Positions 1 through 7,219 are shown, counted from the stretch's first letter. The stretch: 8,626 bases of DNA from an uncultured Bacteroides sp. (GCA_902472795.1 CABROZ010000098.1:1-8626); one strand, 5' to 3'. Numbers and translations: made by a program. The notes: a model not told the origin generated them from the sequence alone.

Positions 1-908
1 TGACGGCACAAACTTCTTCTCTGGATGATAAACTGCTGACGGCCGATGAGGTCAGTCTGACCAAGGAACTGCTGTACGATAAATATACGTTGGAGGATAC
101 CTATCCTTATCGGGACACGGTGCGCTCGTTCAAGTGGGACGTCATCCGCAATTGCTTGGCTTATATCGAAAACATGCAGCGCGGGCAGGAGCGCTGGGTG
201 GTGCTTCAGAATTACAAGAACATGAACCGTGAGGCTCCTTTGGTGCGCAGGTTCGTGCGCAATGCCTACAAGCGGGTGGCCGATACGTTGGGCGTGGAGC
301 GTTATCAGTCCGTCCCGATGTATTTGCCGGGTGATACGTTGGTGCCCGAACGCTATGGGCGCGACGGGACTTTGGCCTACCTGCGGGGGCGGGTAGGCAG
401 TTTCTGCAGGGTCTATCCGGTGACGTGGGAGGAGGAGTGGCTGGTACCCGAACGCTATCTGAAGCTGCTGAGCGACAGTACGATCTTCAATCACGTTGTC
501 TTCGTTGACCGCCTCGACCAGAACATTACAACCCTGGAGCGTACCGCTCCGGGCGAATGGGCCATTCGCAGCATGAATCCGGCGACTACCGGCCGCCATG
601 CACCGCCTTATGCGCAGGAGACGCCGTTGGGCATGTATCTGCTGCAGCAGAAAAAGCAGAAGATGGTGTTTCTGAAGGACGGCTCCGCGGCGACGGGCGG
701 ATATGCGCCCTATGCCAGCCGTTTCACAAACGGTGCTTATATCCACGGCGTGCCCGTCAACGTGCCACAGACGGCGATGATAGAGTACAGCTGGTCGTTG
801 GGCACCGTCCCCCGTTCGCACATGTGTGTGCGCAATGCCACGTCGCATTCGAAGTTCGTATATGATTGGGCACCGACCGAGAGATCACTGATTGTTGTCA
901 TCGAATAG
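1..908 (+). CDS. L,D-transpeptidase, YkuD family (5' end outside window)
   Basis: The frame is open from the first full codon at position 3, giving 301 visible residues; the true start lies upstream, so the TTG at 90 is only an internal codon. The C-terminal part reads as a YkuD catalytic domain: a stretch ending in F-T-N-G-A-Y-I-H-G (His codon 744-746) and, 27 residues later, R-S-H-M-C-V-R-N with the presumed nucleophile Cys at codon 825-827. Enzymes of this family form 3-3 cross-links in peptidoglycan, or attach proteins to it, by attacking tetrapeptide stems in the periplasm. The usual S-H-G-C motif has Met in place of Gly here. The N-terminal half, rich in Arg and Tyr, probably belongs to the family's substrate-side module but I cannot name its domains. 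A second L,D-transpeptidase gene of a different subfamily lies 271 bp downstream. The family call is firm; the exact role is unknown. Confidence 0.88.
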   Translation, partial: TAQTSSLDDKLLTADEVSLTKELLYDKYTLEDTYPYRDTVRSFKWDVIRNCLAYIENMQRGQERWVVLQNYKNMNREAPLVRRFVRNAYKRVADTLGVERYQSVPMYLPGDTLVPERYGRDGTLAYLRGRVGSFCRVYPVTWEEEWLVPERYLKLLSDSTIFNHVVFVDRLDQNITTLERTAPGEWAIRSMNPATTGRHAPPYAQETPLGMYLLQQKKQKMVFLKDGSAATGGYAPYASRFTNGAYIHGVPVNVPQTAMIEYSWSLGTVPRSHMCVRNATSHSKFVYDWAPTERSLIVVIE

Positions 909-920
909 AGTTGCATCCGG

Positions 921-949
921 TTCCCTTCCCATGCAGGTAAGGAGGGGAA
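921..949 (+). terminator. Candidate terminator hairpin after L,D-transpeptidase
   Basis: Twelve bases after the stop codon, TTCCCTTCC (921-929) can pair with GGAGGGGAA (941-949), a 9-bp stem with one G-T pair and an 11-nt loop. No T tract follows, so this is weaker than the other terminators in the window. It may be a transcript-end structure. Confidence 0.4.
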
Positions 950-963
950 AACTGTGTCCTTAG

Positions 964-1035
964 GGTACAATCATCCCGGATGATTCCTACAATCAACGGG
1001 GATGATTCCTACAATCATCCGGGATGATTGGTACC
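964..1035. repeat. Three tandem 22-bp palindromic units in an intergenic gap
   Basis: Three head-to-tail units of exactly 22 bp occupy 970-991, 992-1013 and 1014-1035. Units 1 and 3 each carry a perfect palindrome, AATCATCC-N-GGATGATT, with centre C in unit 1 and G in unit 3. Unit 2 is degenerate (ATCAACGGGGATGAT). Units 1 and 2 end in CCTACA and unit 3 ends in GGTACC. The whole block is also an inverted repeat: 964-985 matches the reverse complement of 1013-1035 apart from one extra base, so it could fold as a stem of about 22 bp. It lies between the first hairpin and the promoter of the next gene. The function is unknown; it could be a multi-site operator, a REP-like dispersed element or a transcript-stabilising structure. 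Confidence 0.85.
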
Positions 1036-1130
1036 TCTGTTGCTGCATCGGCATGTCCAAGGCTGTGAGGAAGAGGGGGAAACTTGTATTATTTAACTTT
1101 CTCCGTGGTGAACGTATGCCGGAAAAGCTG

Positions 1131-1138
1131 TAATTTTG
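1131..1138 (+). promoter_or_regulatory. Bacteroidota -7 promoter element (TAATTTTG)
   Basis: TAATTTTG matches the Bacteroidota -7 consensus TAnnTTTG and sits 41 bp before the GTG start at 1180. No convincing TTTG is seen at the expected -33 position around 1108. It would drive the L,D-transpeptidase and MATE genes. Confidence 0.5.
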
Positions 1139-1179
1139 CGCAGTTTTTTTAGGGTAATCGAATAGAATCGTGTCGTATC

Positions 1180-1863
1180 GTGCTGAACTGTAGGTTATTG
1201 CTATTGGTCGTTTTTCTGTGTCTGCCGCCTGTGACTTGGGTGGAAGATAAGGGATGCATGCCTTCGCTTTCCCTGTCCGAAGGGATGGGGTGCGCTGCCT
1301 TGTATCGCTCGATGAACCTGGAAGGGGTTGTCGGCTGGGAGGCTTTCAGGCAGGCAGTGACCGGATATTATAAGGTGGCAGGACGCAAGCGCGACGTGCT
1401 GACGCTGATCGACTTCTCGCAACCGTCCACCCGCGAGCGGCTTTTCGTGTTCGACATGAAGGAACGGAAATTGCTCTTCTCGTCGCTGGTGGCCCACGGC
1501 AAGAACAGCGGGGAGATGTACGCCACTTCCTTTTCGAACGAAAACGGCTCACTGAAAAGTTCCTTGGGATTCTATCTGACCGAATCGACCTATCTGGGCA
1601 GTAACGGCTATTCGCTGATACTGAACGGGTTGGAGAAGGGCATCAACGACCATGCCCGCGAGCGCGCCATCGTGATGCACGGTGCCGACTATGCCGACCC
1701 TTCCGTCGTCAGCGGCGGACGGCGCTTAGGGCGCAGTTTCGGATGTCCGGCTGTTCCCCGTGCCCTCTCACGCCCCATTATCGATGCCATCAAGGGAGGA
1801 AGTGTGATGTTTATATATGCTGAGACGCCCGATTATTTAGCGCAAAGCAGTTTTTTCAGTTGA
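1180..1863 (+). CDS. Murein L,D-transpeptidase catalytic domain protein (YkuD_2 type)
   Basis: A 227-residue protein starting at GTG; a stop at 1150 and the absence of an upstream ATG in frame favour this start. Residues 1-20 (M-L-N-C-R-L-L-L-L-V-V-F...) form an export signal and no lipobox is evident. The catalytic motif is visible as M-H-G-A-D-Y with His167 and R-S-F-G-C-P-A with Cys189, the arrangement of the YkuD_2 (PF13645-like) subfamily, whose motif is S/R-x-G-C-P-A and not the S-H-G-C of classical YkuD. Family length is usually about 200-250 residues, so the protein looks intact. It presumably acts on peptidoglycan in the periplasm. Only 12 bp separate it from the MATE gene, indicating one transcript. 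The enzyme family is confident; whether it cross-links, anchors proteins or cuts is not decidable from sequence. Confidence 0.85.
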   Translation: MLNCRLLLLVVFLCLPPVTWVEDKGCMPSLSLSEGMGCAALYRSMNLEGVVGWEAFRQAVTGYYKVAGRKRDVLTLIDFSQPSTRERLFVFDMKERKLLFSSLVAHGKNSGEMYATSFSNENGSLKSSLGFYLTESTYLGSNGYSLILNGLEKGINDHARERAIVMHGADYADPSVVSGGRRLGRSFGCPAVPRALSRPIIDAIKGGSVMFIYAETPDYLAQSSFFS

Positions 1864-1875
1864 AAGGAAACAAAT

Positions 1876-3216
1876 ATGGCAAGTGTTAAAGCAATGACGG
1901 AAGGCCGGTCCCTTCCATTGATATTCAATTTTGCTTTGCCTCTTTTGTTAGGCAATCTGCTCCAGCAGACCTATTCGTTAGTGGATGCAGCCATCGTGGG
2001 GCGTTTTTTAGGCATCGATGCCTTGGCGTCGGTGGGAGCCAGTACTTCGGTCGTATTTCTGATTCTTGGCTTTTGCAACGGGTGTTGCGGTGGCTTCGGC
2101 ATCCCCATTGCCCAGAAGTTCGGTGCGCGCGACTATACGACCATGCGCCGATATGTATTTGTCAGTTTGCAGCTGGCGGCAGTGATGTCGGTCGTGATAG
2201 CCGTAGTGACCAGCCTGCTGTGTGGCAATATCCTGCACTGGATGCGTACGCCGGATAACATCTTCGAGGGGGCTTACCGTTATCTGCTGATCACCTTTAT
2301 CGGTGTACCCTGTACGTTCTTCTACAATCTGTTGTCCAGCATCATCCGTGCCTTGGGCGACAGTAAGACTCCATTCTGGTTCCTGTTGCTCTCGACGGTG
2401 TTGAATATCGTGCTCGACCTCTTCTGCATCCTCGTCCTGGGGTGGGGAGTAGCGGGTGCGGCCATTGCCACGCTGGTGTCGCAGGCGGTTTCGGCTGTCC
2501 TTTGCTACTTCTATATGGTGAAGAAGTTCGACATTCTTCGCACGACTCCTGCCGAGCGGAAGTACGATGCTTCGTTGGCTAACCGTCTGATGTTTATCGG
2601 GGTGCCGATGGGACTTCAGTTCTCGATTACGGCCATTGGCAGTATCATGCTGCAGAGTGCCAACAATGCGCTGGGCACAGCCTGTGTGGCTGCCTTTACG
2701 GCTGCCATGCGCATCAAGATGTTCTTCATGTGTCCGCTGGAGAGTCTTGGCATAGCGATGGCCACGTATTCGGGACAGAATTACGGTGCCGGTAAGCCTG
2801 AACGCGTCTGGCAAGGGGTGAAGTCGAGCGCGTTGATGATGCTGATCTATTGGGCCTTTACCTTCGTGATACTGATGACCGGTGCCCGCACAATCGCTTT
2901 GCTGTTTGTCGATGCTGCCGAGGTCGAGATTCTGAAAGACACGGCATTGTTCCTGCATATTTCGGTATCGTTTTTCCCTGTGCTGGGGTTGCTCTGTATC
3001 CTGCGCTATACCATTCAGGGAGTCGGATATACCGGTTTGGCCATGCTTTCCGGTGTGTCCGAGATGATAGCCCGAATCTTAGTCAGTGTGTTTGCCGTCC
3101 CGGTTTTCGGCTATTTAGCCGTCTGCTTTGGCGACCCTACAGCGTGGGTATTCGCGGATGCTTTCCTTATTCCGGCCTTCATTTACGTGTATCACCGGAT
3201 GAAGCGTAAGGCATAG
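1876..3216 (+). CDS. MATE family efflux transporter
   Basis: A 446-residue, very hydrophobic inner-membrane protein with roughly twelve predicted helices in two homologous halves. The first half begins with the family-typical T-E-G at 8-10, then L-P-L-L-L-G-N-L-L-Q-Q-T-Y and V-D-A-A-I-V-G-R-F-L-G (about 21-46) and I-A-Q-K-F-G-A-R-D (about 78-86). The second half contains G-V-P-M-G-L-Q-F-S-I, A-A-F-T-A-A-M-R-I-K and G-Q-N-Y-G-A-G-K-P-E-R. Such proteins export cationic drugs or metabolites in exchange for Na+ or H+. The start ATG is preceded by AAGGA at 1864-1868, seven bases away, a clear ribosome binding site for this group. It is probably co-transcribed with the upstream L,D-transpeptidase. 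The substrate cannot be inferred; the pairing may mean the export of an envelope-related compound, but co-transcription alone does not show it. Confidence 0.93.
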   Translation: MASVKAMTEGRSLPLIFNFALPLLLGNLLQQTYSLVDAAIVGRFLGIDALASVGASTSVVFLILGFCNGCCGGFGIPIAQKFGARDYTTMRRYVFVSLQLAAVMSVVIAVVTSLLCGNILHWMRTPDNIFEGAYRYLLITFIGVPCTFFYNLLSSIIRALGDSKTPFWFLLLSTVLNIVLDLFCILVLGWGVAGAAIATLVSQAVSAVLCYFYMVKKFDILRTTPAERKYDASLANRLMFIGVPMGLQFSITAIGSIMLQSANNALGTACVAAFTAAMRIKMFFMCPLESLGIAMATYSGQNYGAGKPERVWQGVKSSALMMLIYWAFTFVILMTGARTIALLFVDAAEVEILKDTALFLHISVSFFPVLGLLCILRYTIQGVGYTGLAMLSGVSEMIARILVSVFAVPVFGYLAVCFGDPTAWVFADAFLIPAFIYVYHRMKRKA

Positions 3217-3220
3217 AGTT

Positions 3221-3259
3221 CCGGCAATCCGTCGGAAGATTTTATCTCTTCCACGCCGG
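3221..3259 (+). terminator. Nested hairpin after the MATE gene
   Basis: Immediately after the MATE stop codon, GGAAGA (3234-3239) pairs with TCTTCC (3247-3252) around a 7-nt loop, and an outer stem CCGGC (3221-3225) pairs with GCCGG (3255-3259). The following 3261-3276 is T-rich but not a pure T tract. It is a plausible transcript end for the two-gene unit. Confidence 0.45.
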
Positions 3260-3539
3260 GATGTTCTTGTATTTATAGGGGCAGATTGGGCACTTACCTT
3301 TTACTGTAAAATGACTCAATTTGCCGGCTTCCGGTTAAGTTTATAAACATTTCTCTTGCATAATTCAATTAATTTAGCCAACTTGCATGAACGATTTGCT
3401 TGGGAAGGAGTCCGATAGGCTGTGGCATTTGTACTAACGGCTTCATCCTCAACCATATGCAAAGCGTTTGAACGTGTATTTTGTTTTTCAGATTCCGTAA
3501 TGGATCTAAGAAATATTTATTCCTTAAAATTAATAATTT
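3260..3539. other. Non-coding gap before the GH43-like gene
   Basis: With the preceding hairpin this makes a 323-bp gap without a credible gene; short open frames here are shadows of the downstream gene. The distal 60 bp are AT-rich, as is normal for a leader in this group. A 13-bp perfect palindrome TTTTAC-T-GTAAAA lies at 3299-3311 and could be an operator or a chance event. No exact TAnnTTTG promoter is present; the closest is TATTTTG at 3477-3483, one base short and without a -33 partner. The promoter of the glycosidase is therefore not identified with confidence. Confidence 0.5.
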
Positions 3540-5648
3540 ATGAAAATGAAGAGAAGTGTACGAAAAAGATGGCCGAACACCTTTTTGTATGTAGCTGCAC
3601 TTTCGTTGGCAGCAAGTGGGTGGGCCTTTTCGTCCAAAGGAAATGATGCCGGGGAGGCAAAAGAGAAGCCAGTGTTCGAAAGTATCGGAAATCCTTATCT
3701 CCCTTTGTGGGAACACATTCCGGATGGAGAACCGCGTGTGTTTGAAGATCCTGATAATCCGGGCAAGTATCGGGTTTATATTATCGGATCGCACGATCTG
3801 CGCCTTGACAGCTATTGCGGCCCCGACATCCATGCATGGTCCGCACCGGTGGAGGACTTGCAGAACTGGCGTGACGAGGGTCCGATTTTTACGTATAACA
3901 TCGACGGACAATGGGACGTGATGTACGCTCCCGACTTAGTAGAGGTGAACCGTCGGGATGGTACCCGGGAGTACTACCTGTATCCGCATAGCCGTGGCCC
4001 GTTCCGCGAGGCAATGGTTGCAAAAGGAACTCGTCCGGACGGACCGTTTACTCCGGTGAATGTGACCGAGGACGGACGGAAGACACTGCCGGGCAGCGTC
4101 ATGGGCTTTGACCCTTCGATCTATGTAGAGCAGATTACTGATCCGAACGATCCGGATTACAACATCGGTTTCCGTGCTTACGGTTTCTGGGGATTCCAGC
4201 GCTCGTCGGCTGCCGAATTGGATCAGAATACCATGTATTCGGTTCGTCCGGGCAAGGAAGTGATTCCGTTTAATATGCCGGCAGGACGTCGGTATGGCGT
4301 AGTTCGCGATCCGGCCGATGCCGTTTATCCCAATGTATTCCCCGGACAGAATCTGGGTGCCTTCAACTTCTTCGAGGCTTCGTCCATCCGCAAGGTGGGA
4401 AATAAGTATGTGTCGGTTTACAGCGGCTACTCCGGTCCTGACTATGGCATGGGAAGCAGCAACTCGACCCTGCGCTATGCTTACGGAGATACTCCGTTCG
4501 GACCGTGGAAAATCGGTGGTGTTGTAGTCGATTCACGTGGCCCGGAAGTAAGCGAGGACGGTAAGTCGCTGGTGACTACCAACGGTGGACACAACACGCA
4601 CGGCAGTATCGAGGAAATCAACGGTCAGTGGTATGTATTCTATCACCGTCCGCCCCGTAACTTCGGTTTTGCCCGTCAGGCCGTAGTGGCGCCCATCAAG
4701 ATAGAGTGGGACGAGAAACCTGTTTCCGAAGGCGGCAAGGTGACCATTACCGGTTACGATGCTTATGCCGACGACCATAAGTGGACTGCTAAAGACAGCA
4801 ACGGTCACGAATATACAGGTGCGGAAGTTACCTCCGAAGGTTTCCACATCTTCGGTCTCGATCCGTATCGTTATTATTCGGCCGGTTATGCCTGCTACCT
4901 GTCCGATACAGGTGTTCAGCAGGATTCCTGGGACGTATGGGACAACCACATGCCGATAACAGGAGTACGGAACGGAGTCATCATCGGTTATAAGTACTTC
5001 GGCTTTGGCGGATTGGATAAGGACAAGAACGGCATCAAGGCTTTCGAAGGGACGAAACCCGGAAACGGTACGGTGTTCAACCTCTTCATCACTCCGCGTA
5101 CCGACAAGGCATTCAAGGTAAATGTATGGCTGGATGCCCCCTGGAACAATGCCGTATGGAAAGGCAAGAAGATTGGCGTGATTGAAGTACCGGCAGGTGC
5201 CGCACAGAAAGAAACCAAGTTCACGCTGGATGTGGCTGACGTGGTAGATCATCTGGATAAGAAACACGCCATCTATTTAGTAGCCGAAGGCGAGGGGCAG
5301 GCTCCTCTGTTCGATATGTCCGGATTGGGATTCAGCTCTGCCAAGCACCCGATTGTGCGTCCGGTAGTGCCCGAAGTGACGGTGAAGGTAGGCGGTGAGG
5401 CCATCGAACTGCCCAAGACACCGGTACGCTCGACGAACGAAAACGGCATTACAGACTATTCGCACTACGAATTGGTATATGAGGTTGCAGCAGGCGGAAA
5501 GTCATTCCCGAAAGTGACCGCCAAGGCATCGGATAAGAAAGTCGATATCAAGATCGACCAGGCCAAGGCAGAAGACGGTTTTGCTACCGTAACATGCTAC
5601 TATAAAGGCATGCCTAAGATCTATAAGATTATTTTCAAGTCGAAGTAA
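3540..5648 (+). CDS. Secreted glycoside hydrolase family 43-like protein
   Basis: A 702-residue protein with a Sec signal (basic residues 4-10, hydrophobic 13-30, no lipobox Cys), so periplasmic or exported. Residues about 50-390 look like the five-bladed propeller of GH43: N-P-Y-L at 51-54, D-G-E-P-R-V-F at 62-68, Y-A-P-D at 129-132 (Asp132 as likely pKa modulator), G-F-D-P-S-I at 189-194, F-F-E-A-S-S-I at 277-283 (Glu279 as likely acid) and H-G-S-I with W-Y-V-F-Y-H-R at 354-370. Where typical members have Asp-Pro as the general base, this one has Glu64-Pro65. Residues about 395-610 look like a beta-sandwich, possibly carbohydrate-binding, and 612-702 an Ig-like tail; neither is matched to a named family. 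GH43 enzymes usually release arabinose, xylose or galactose from plant polysaccharides. No SusC/SusD, sensor or other glycosidase lies beside it, so the substrate is open. ATG 3546 is an alternative start. Confidence 0.8.
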   Translation: MKMKRSVRKRWPNTFLYVAALSLAASGWAFSSKGNDAGEAKEKPVFESIGNPYLPLWEHIPDGEPRVFEDPDNPGKYRVYIIGSHDLRLDSYCGPDIHAWSAPVEDLQNWRDEGPIFTYNIDGQWDVMYAPDLVEVNRRDGTREYYLYPHSRGPFREAMVAKGTRPDGPFTPVNVTEDGRKTLPGSVMGFDPSIYVEQITDPNDPDYNIGFRAYGFWGFQRSSAAELDQNTMYSVRPGKEVIPFNMPAGRRYGVVRDPADAVYPNVFPGQNLGAFNFFEASSIRKVGNKYVSVYSGYSGPDYGMGSSNSTLRYAYGDTPFGPWKIGGVVVDSRGPEVSEDGKSLVTTNGGHNTHGSIEEINGQWYVFYHRPPRNFGFARQAVVAPIKIEWDEKPVSEGGKVTITGYDAYADDHKWTAKDSNGHEYTGAEVTSEGFHIFGLDPYRYYSAGYACYLSDTGVQQDSWDVWDNHMPITGVRNGVIIGYKYFGFGGLDKDKNGIKAFEGTKPGNGTVFNLFITPRTDKAFKVNVWLDAPWNNAVWKGKKIGVIEVPAGAAQKETKFTLDVADVVDHLDKKHAIYLVAEGEGQAPLFDMSGLGFSSAKHPIVRPVVPEVTVKVGGEAIELPKTPVRSTNENGITDYSHYELVYEVAAGGKSFPKVTAKASDKKVDIKIDQAKAEDGFATVTCYYKGMPKIYKIIFKSK

Positions 5649-5657
5649 TCGTCAGTA

Positions 5658-5717
5658 AACTTCCTGTCCGCTCTCCGCACGAATCCGGAGGTGGGCAGGA
5701 AGTTCTTTTTTTATCTT
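5658..5717 (+). terminator. Strong intrinsic terminator of the GH43-like gene
   Basis: AACTTCCTGTCC (5658-5669) pairs with GGGCAGGAAGTT (5693-5704): 12 bp with one T-G pair. A second small stem CTCCG/CGGAG sits in the loop. A T-rich tract (TTCTTTTTTT) follows. It begins ten bases after the stop codon at 5646-5648. Confidence 0.9.
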
Positions 5718-5784
5718 TTCCTTTTTTTCTCATCCCTTCCGTTGTATTTGACTTCCGTCATTCCCTTATTTCGTAAAAGAGCAC

Positions 5785-5792
5785 TATATTTG
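5785..5792 (+). promoter_or_regulatory. Bacteroidota -7 promoter element (TATATTTG) of dinB
   Basis: TATATTTG is an exact match to TAnnTTTG, placing the likely transcription start near 5796 and a leader of about 30 nt before the ATG at 5825. No TTTG is found at the expected -33 position near 5762; one at 5747-5750 is too far. No LexA-like box was recognised. Confidence 0.65.
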
Positions 5793-5824
5793 TCCTTGCC
5801 TTGCCGAAAAGAGGAATGCTGACA

Positions 5825-6910
5825 ATGGAACGTAAAATCATACACATCGACATGGATGCCTTCTATGCATCCGTAGAACAGCGCGACCATCCCGAGTTGC
5901 GGGGCAAACCTATTGCCGTAGGTCGTGCCGAAGAGCGGGGAGTAGTGGCTACGGCCAGTTACGAGGCTCGCCGCTATGGAGTGCGGTCGGCCATGTCGTC
6001 GCAGAAGGCCAAACGTTTGTGCCCTTCTCTGATTTTCATTCCCGGCAGGATGGACGTGTACAAGGCAGTGTCGCGTCAGATACACGAGATATTCCACGAG
6101 TATACCGACCTGATAGAACCTCTTTCGCTGGATGAGGCTTTCCTGGATGTCACCCATAACAAGCCGAGCATGGAACTGGCTGTCGACATAGCCCGCGAGA
6201 TAAAGCAGAAGATACGCAGCCAACTGAATCTGGTGGCCTCAGCCGGTGTTTCCTACAACAAATTTCTGGCTAAGATTGCTTCCGACTACCGCAAGCCCGA
6301 CGGACTGTGTACCATTCATCCCGACCAGGCACTCGACTTCATTGCCCGTTTGCCTATCGAAAGTTTCTGGGGAGTAGGGCCTGTCACAGCCAAGAAGATG
6401 CACCTGCTGGGCATACACAACGGCGAACAGCTACGCACCCGTTCGCTTGCGATGCTGACGCAGGAGTTCGGCAAGATGGGGAGCGTGTATTACGACTTTG
6501 CCCGAGGCATCGACTTGCGCCCTGTCGAAGCGGTGCGCATCCGTAAGTCGGTGGGTTGCGAACATACGTTGGAGAAAGACATTTCGCGCCGCTCGTCGGT
6601 GATCATCGAGCTGTATCATGTAGCGGTGGAGCTGGCAGGCCGGTTGGAGCGTCACAACTTCAGGGGAAATACGCTGACGTTGAAGATCAAGTTCCACGAC
6701 TTCAGTCAGATAACCCGCAGTACGACCCGTCCGCAGGAACTTCATACGCTCGACGACATTCTTCCACTGGCCAAGCAACTGTTGAAAGAAGTCGATTACG
6801 AACAGCATCCTATCCGGCTCATCGGCCTCTCCATCTCCAATCCGCACGAAGAAGAGACGAAGAAAGGGGTCTGGGAGCAGCTCAGTTTCGAGTTCAGCGA
6901 CTGGGAGTAA
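5825..6910 (+). CDS. dinB: DNA polymerase IV (Y-family translesion polymerase)
   Basis: A 361-residue Y-family polymerase that copies past damaged bases and is error-prone on intact DNA. The start H-I-D-M-D-A-F-Y-A-S-V-E gives catalytic Asp9, with Tyr14 at the steric-gate position; S-L-D-E at 101-104 supplies Asp103 and Glu104, the same numbers as in E. coli DinB. The Y-family stretch S-A-G-V-S-Y-N-K-F-L-A-K-I-A-S-D is at 139-154, a helix-hairpin-helix (W-G-V-G-P-V-T-A-K-K) at about 180-202, and the little-finger domain from about 238. The tail Q-L-S-F-E-F at 352-357 resembles a beta-clamp binding motif (consensus QLxLF). I chose ATG 5825 because GAGGA at 5811-5815 is nine bases upstream and the protein then begins like known DinB; ATG 5816 is too close to that site and TTG 5801 is unlikely. 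It is a single-gene unit, with a promoter before it and a terminator after. Confidence 0.95.
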   Translation: MERKIIHIDMDAFYASVEQRDHPELRGKPIAVGRAEERGVVATASYEARRYGVRSAMSSQKAKRLCPSLIFIPGRMDVYKAVSRQIHEIFHEYTDLIEPLSLDEAFLDVTHNKPSMELAVDIAREIKQKIRSQLNLVASAGVSYNKFLAKIASDYRKPDGLCTIHPDQALDFIARLPIESFWGVGPVTAKKMHLLGIHNGEQLRTRSLAMLTQEFGKMGSVYYDFARGIDLRPVEAVRIRKSVGCEHTLEKDISRRSSVIIELYHVAVELAGRLERHNFRGNTLTLKIKFHDFSQITRSTTRPQELHTLDDILPLAKQLLKEVDYEQHPIRLIGLSISNPHEEETKKGVWEQLSFEFSDWE

Positions 6911-6966
6911 GTGAGGTCTCTATACCGAGGTTCGTTGCCCTTGCTCCCTTCTGTCGGAAAAAGAAA

Positions 6967-6999
6967 AAGAGGGTGTATCTTTCTGCGATACATCCTCTT
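6967..6999. terminator. Bidirectional terminator between dinB and the minus-strand small gene
   Basis: A stem of 13 bp with one G-T pair, left arm 6967-6979 and right arm 6987-6999, closes a 7-nt loop. On the plus strand it is followed by a T-rich stretch (TCATTCATTTTATTT) and serves dinB. Read on the minus strand it is followed by TTTTTCTTTTTCC, an even better intrinsic terminator, and serves the convergent small gene that ends at 7074. Confidence 0.85.
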
Positions 7000-7073
7000 C
7001 ATTCATTTTATTTAAAGGGTTGTTTATTTGCATCTGTCAGGCTTGCAGAAGCAAGCACTTTCTTGTTCGGTCC

Positions 7074-7202
7074 TTAATGCTGCTTGGCAAGCAGTTTCTG
7101 GAGTTTGCCGTTGAGGGCTTGGCACATGGCACCGTTTCTCATCGACTGATAGCGTTGGATACGGTACTGCAACATCATGATTTCATTTGCGTCTTTTTTC
7201 AT
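7074..7202 (-). CDS. Small basic protein of 42 residues, unrecognised
   Basis: From the ATG at 7202 the frame encodes 42 residues starting M-K-K-D-A-N-E-I-M-M-L-Q-Y-R-I-Q-R-Y and ending K-L-Q-K-L-L-A-K-Q-H. It has eight Lys/Arg against two acidic residues, five Met, one Cys and no membrane segment, and it could form an amphipathic helix. The frame runs open upstream to an ATG at 7334, but the promoter element at 7277-7284 and the leader hairpin lie inside that extension, so the short form is preferred; an ATG at 7208 is a close alternative. The unit has its own promoter and terminator, which supports a real gene although the length alone would not. I do not recognise the family and assign no function; nucleic-acid or ribosome binding would fit the charge but is speculation. 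Confidence 0.6.
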   Translation of the reverse strand: MKKDANEIMMLQYRIQRYQSMRNGAMCQALNGKLQKLLAKQH

Positions 7203-7219
7203 AATCATCTTCTTTTTGT

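Noticed and set aside
90..908. TTG 90 as the true start of the first L,D-transpeptidase
   Set aside because: The same frame continues without a stop to the window edge, so the gene is cut by the window and not started there.
964..1035. CRISPR-like repeats
   Set aside because: The units are directly joined with no spacers and are palindromic throughout, so this is a tandem repeat and not a CRISPR array.
939..1089. Similar strings AAGGAGGGGAAAACTGTGT and AAGAGGGGGAAACTTGTAT at both ends of the repeat gap
   Set aside because: The likeness is purine-rich and imperfect, and no target-site duplication or mobile element is bounded by it; chance is the simpler explanation.
2008..2958. Long open frame of 316 codons on the minus strand
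   Set aside because: It lies wholly within the MATE gene, whose protein has clear family motifs; the antisense product is low-complexity His/Gln/Arg-rich and looks like a frame shadow.
3477..3483. TATTTTG as promoter of the GH43-like gene
   Set aside because: It is one base short of TAnnTTTG and has no -33 box at the right distance, so it is mentioned only within the gap entry.
3369..3911. Minus-strand frame of 180 codons overlapping the gap and the GH43-like gene
   Set aside because: It overlaps the signal peptide and catalytic start of a strong plus-strand gene and resembles no protein family.
5801..5824. TTG start adding eight residues to DinB
   Set aside because: ATG 5825 has GAGGA nine bases upstream and gives the usual DinB N-terminus; the TTG lies within a few bases of the predicted transcription start.
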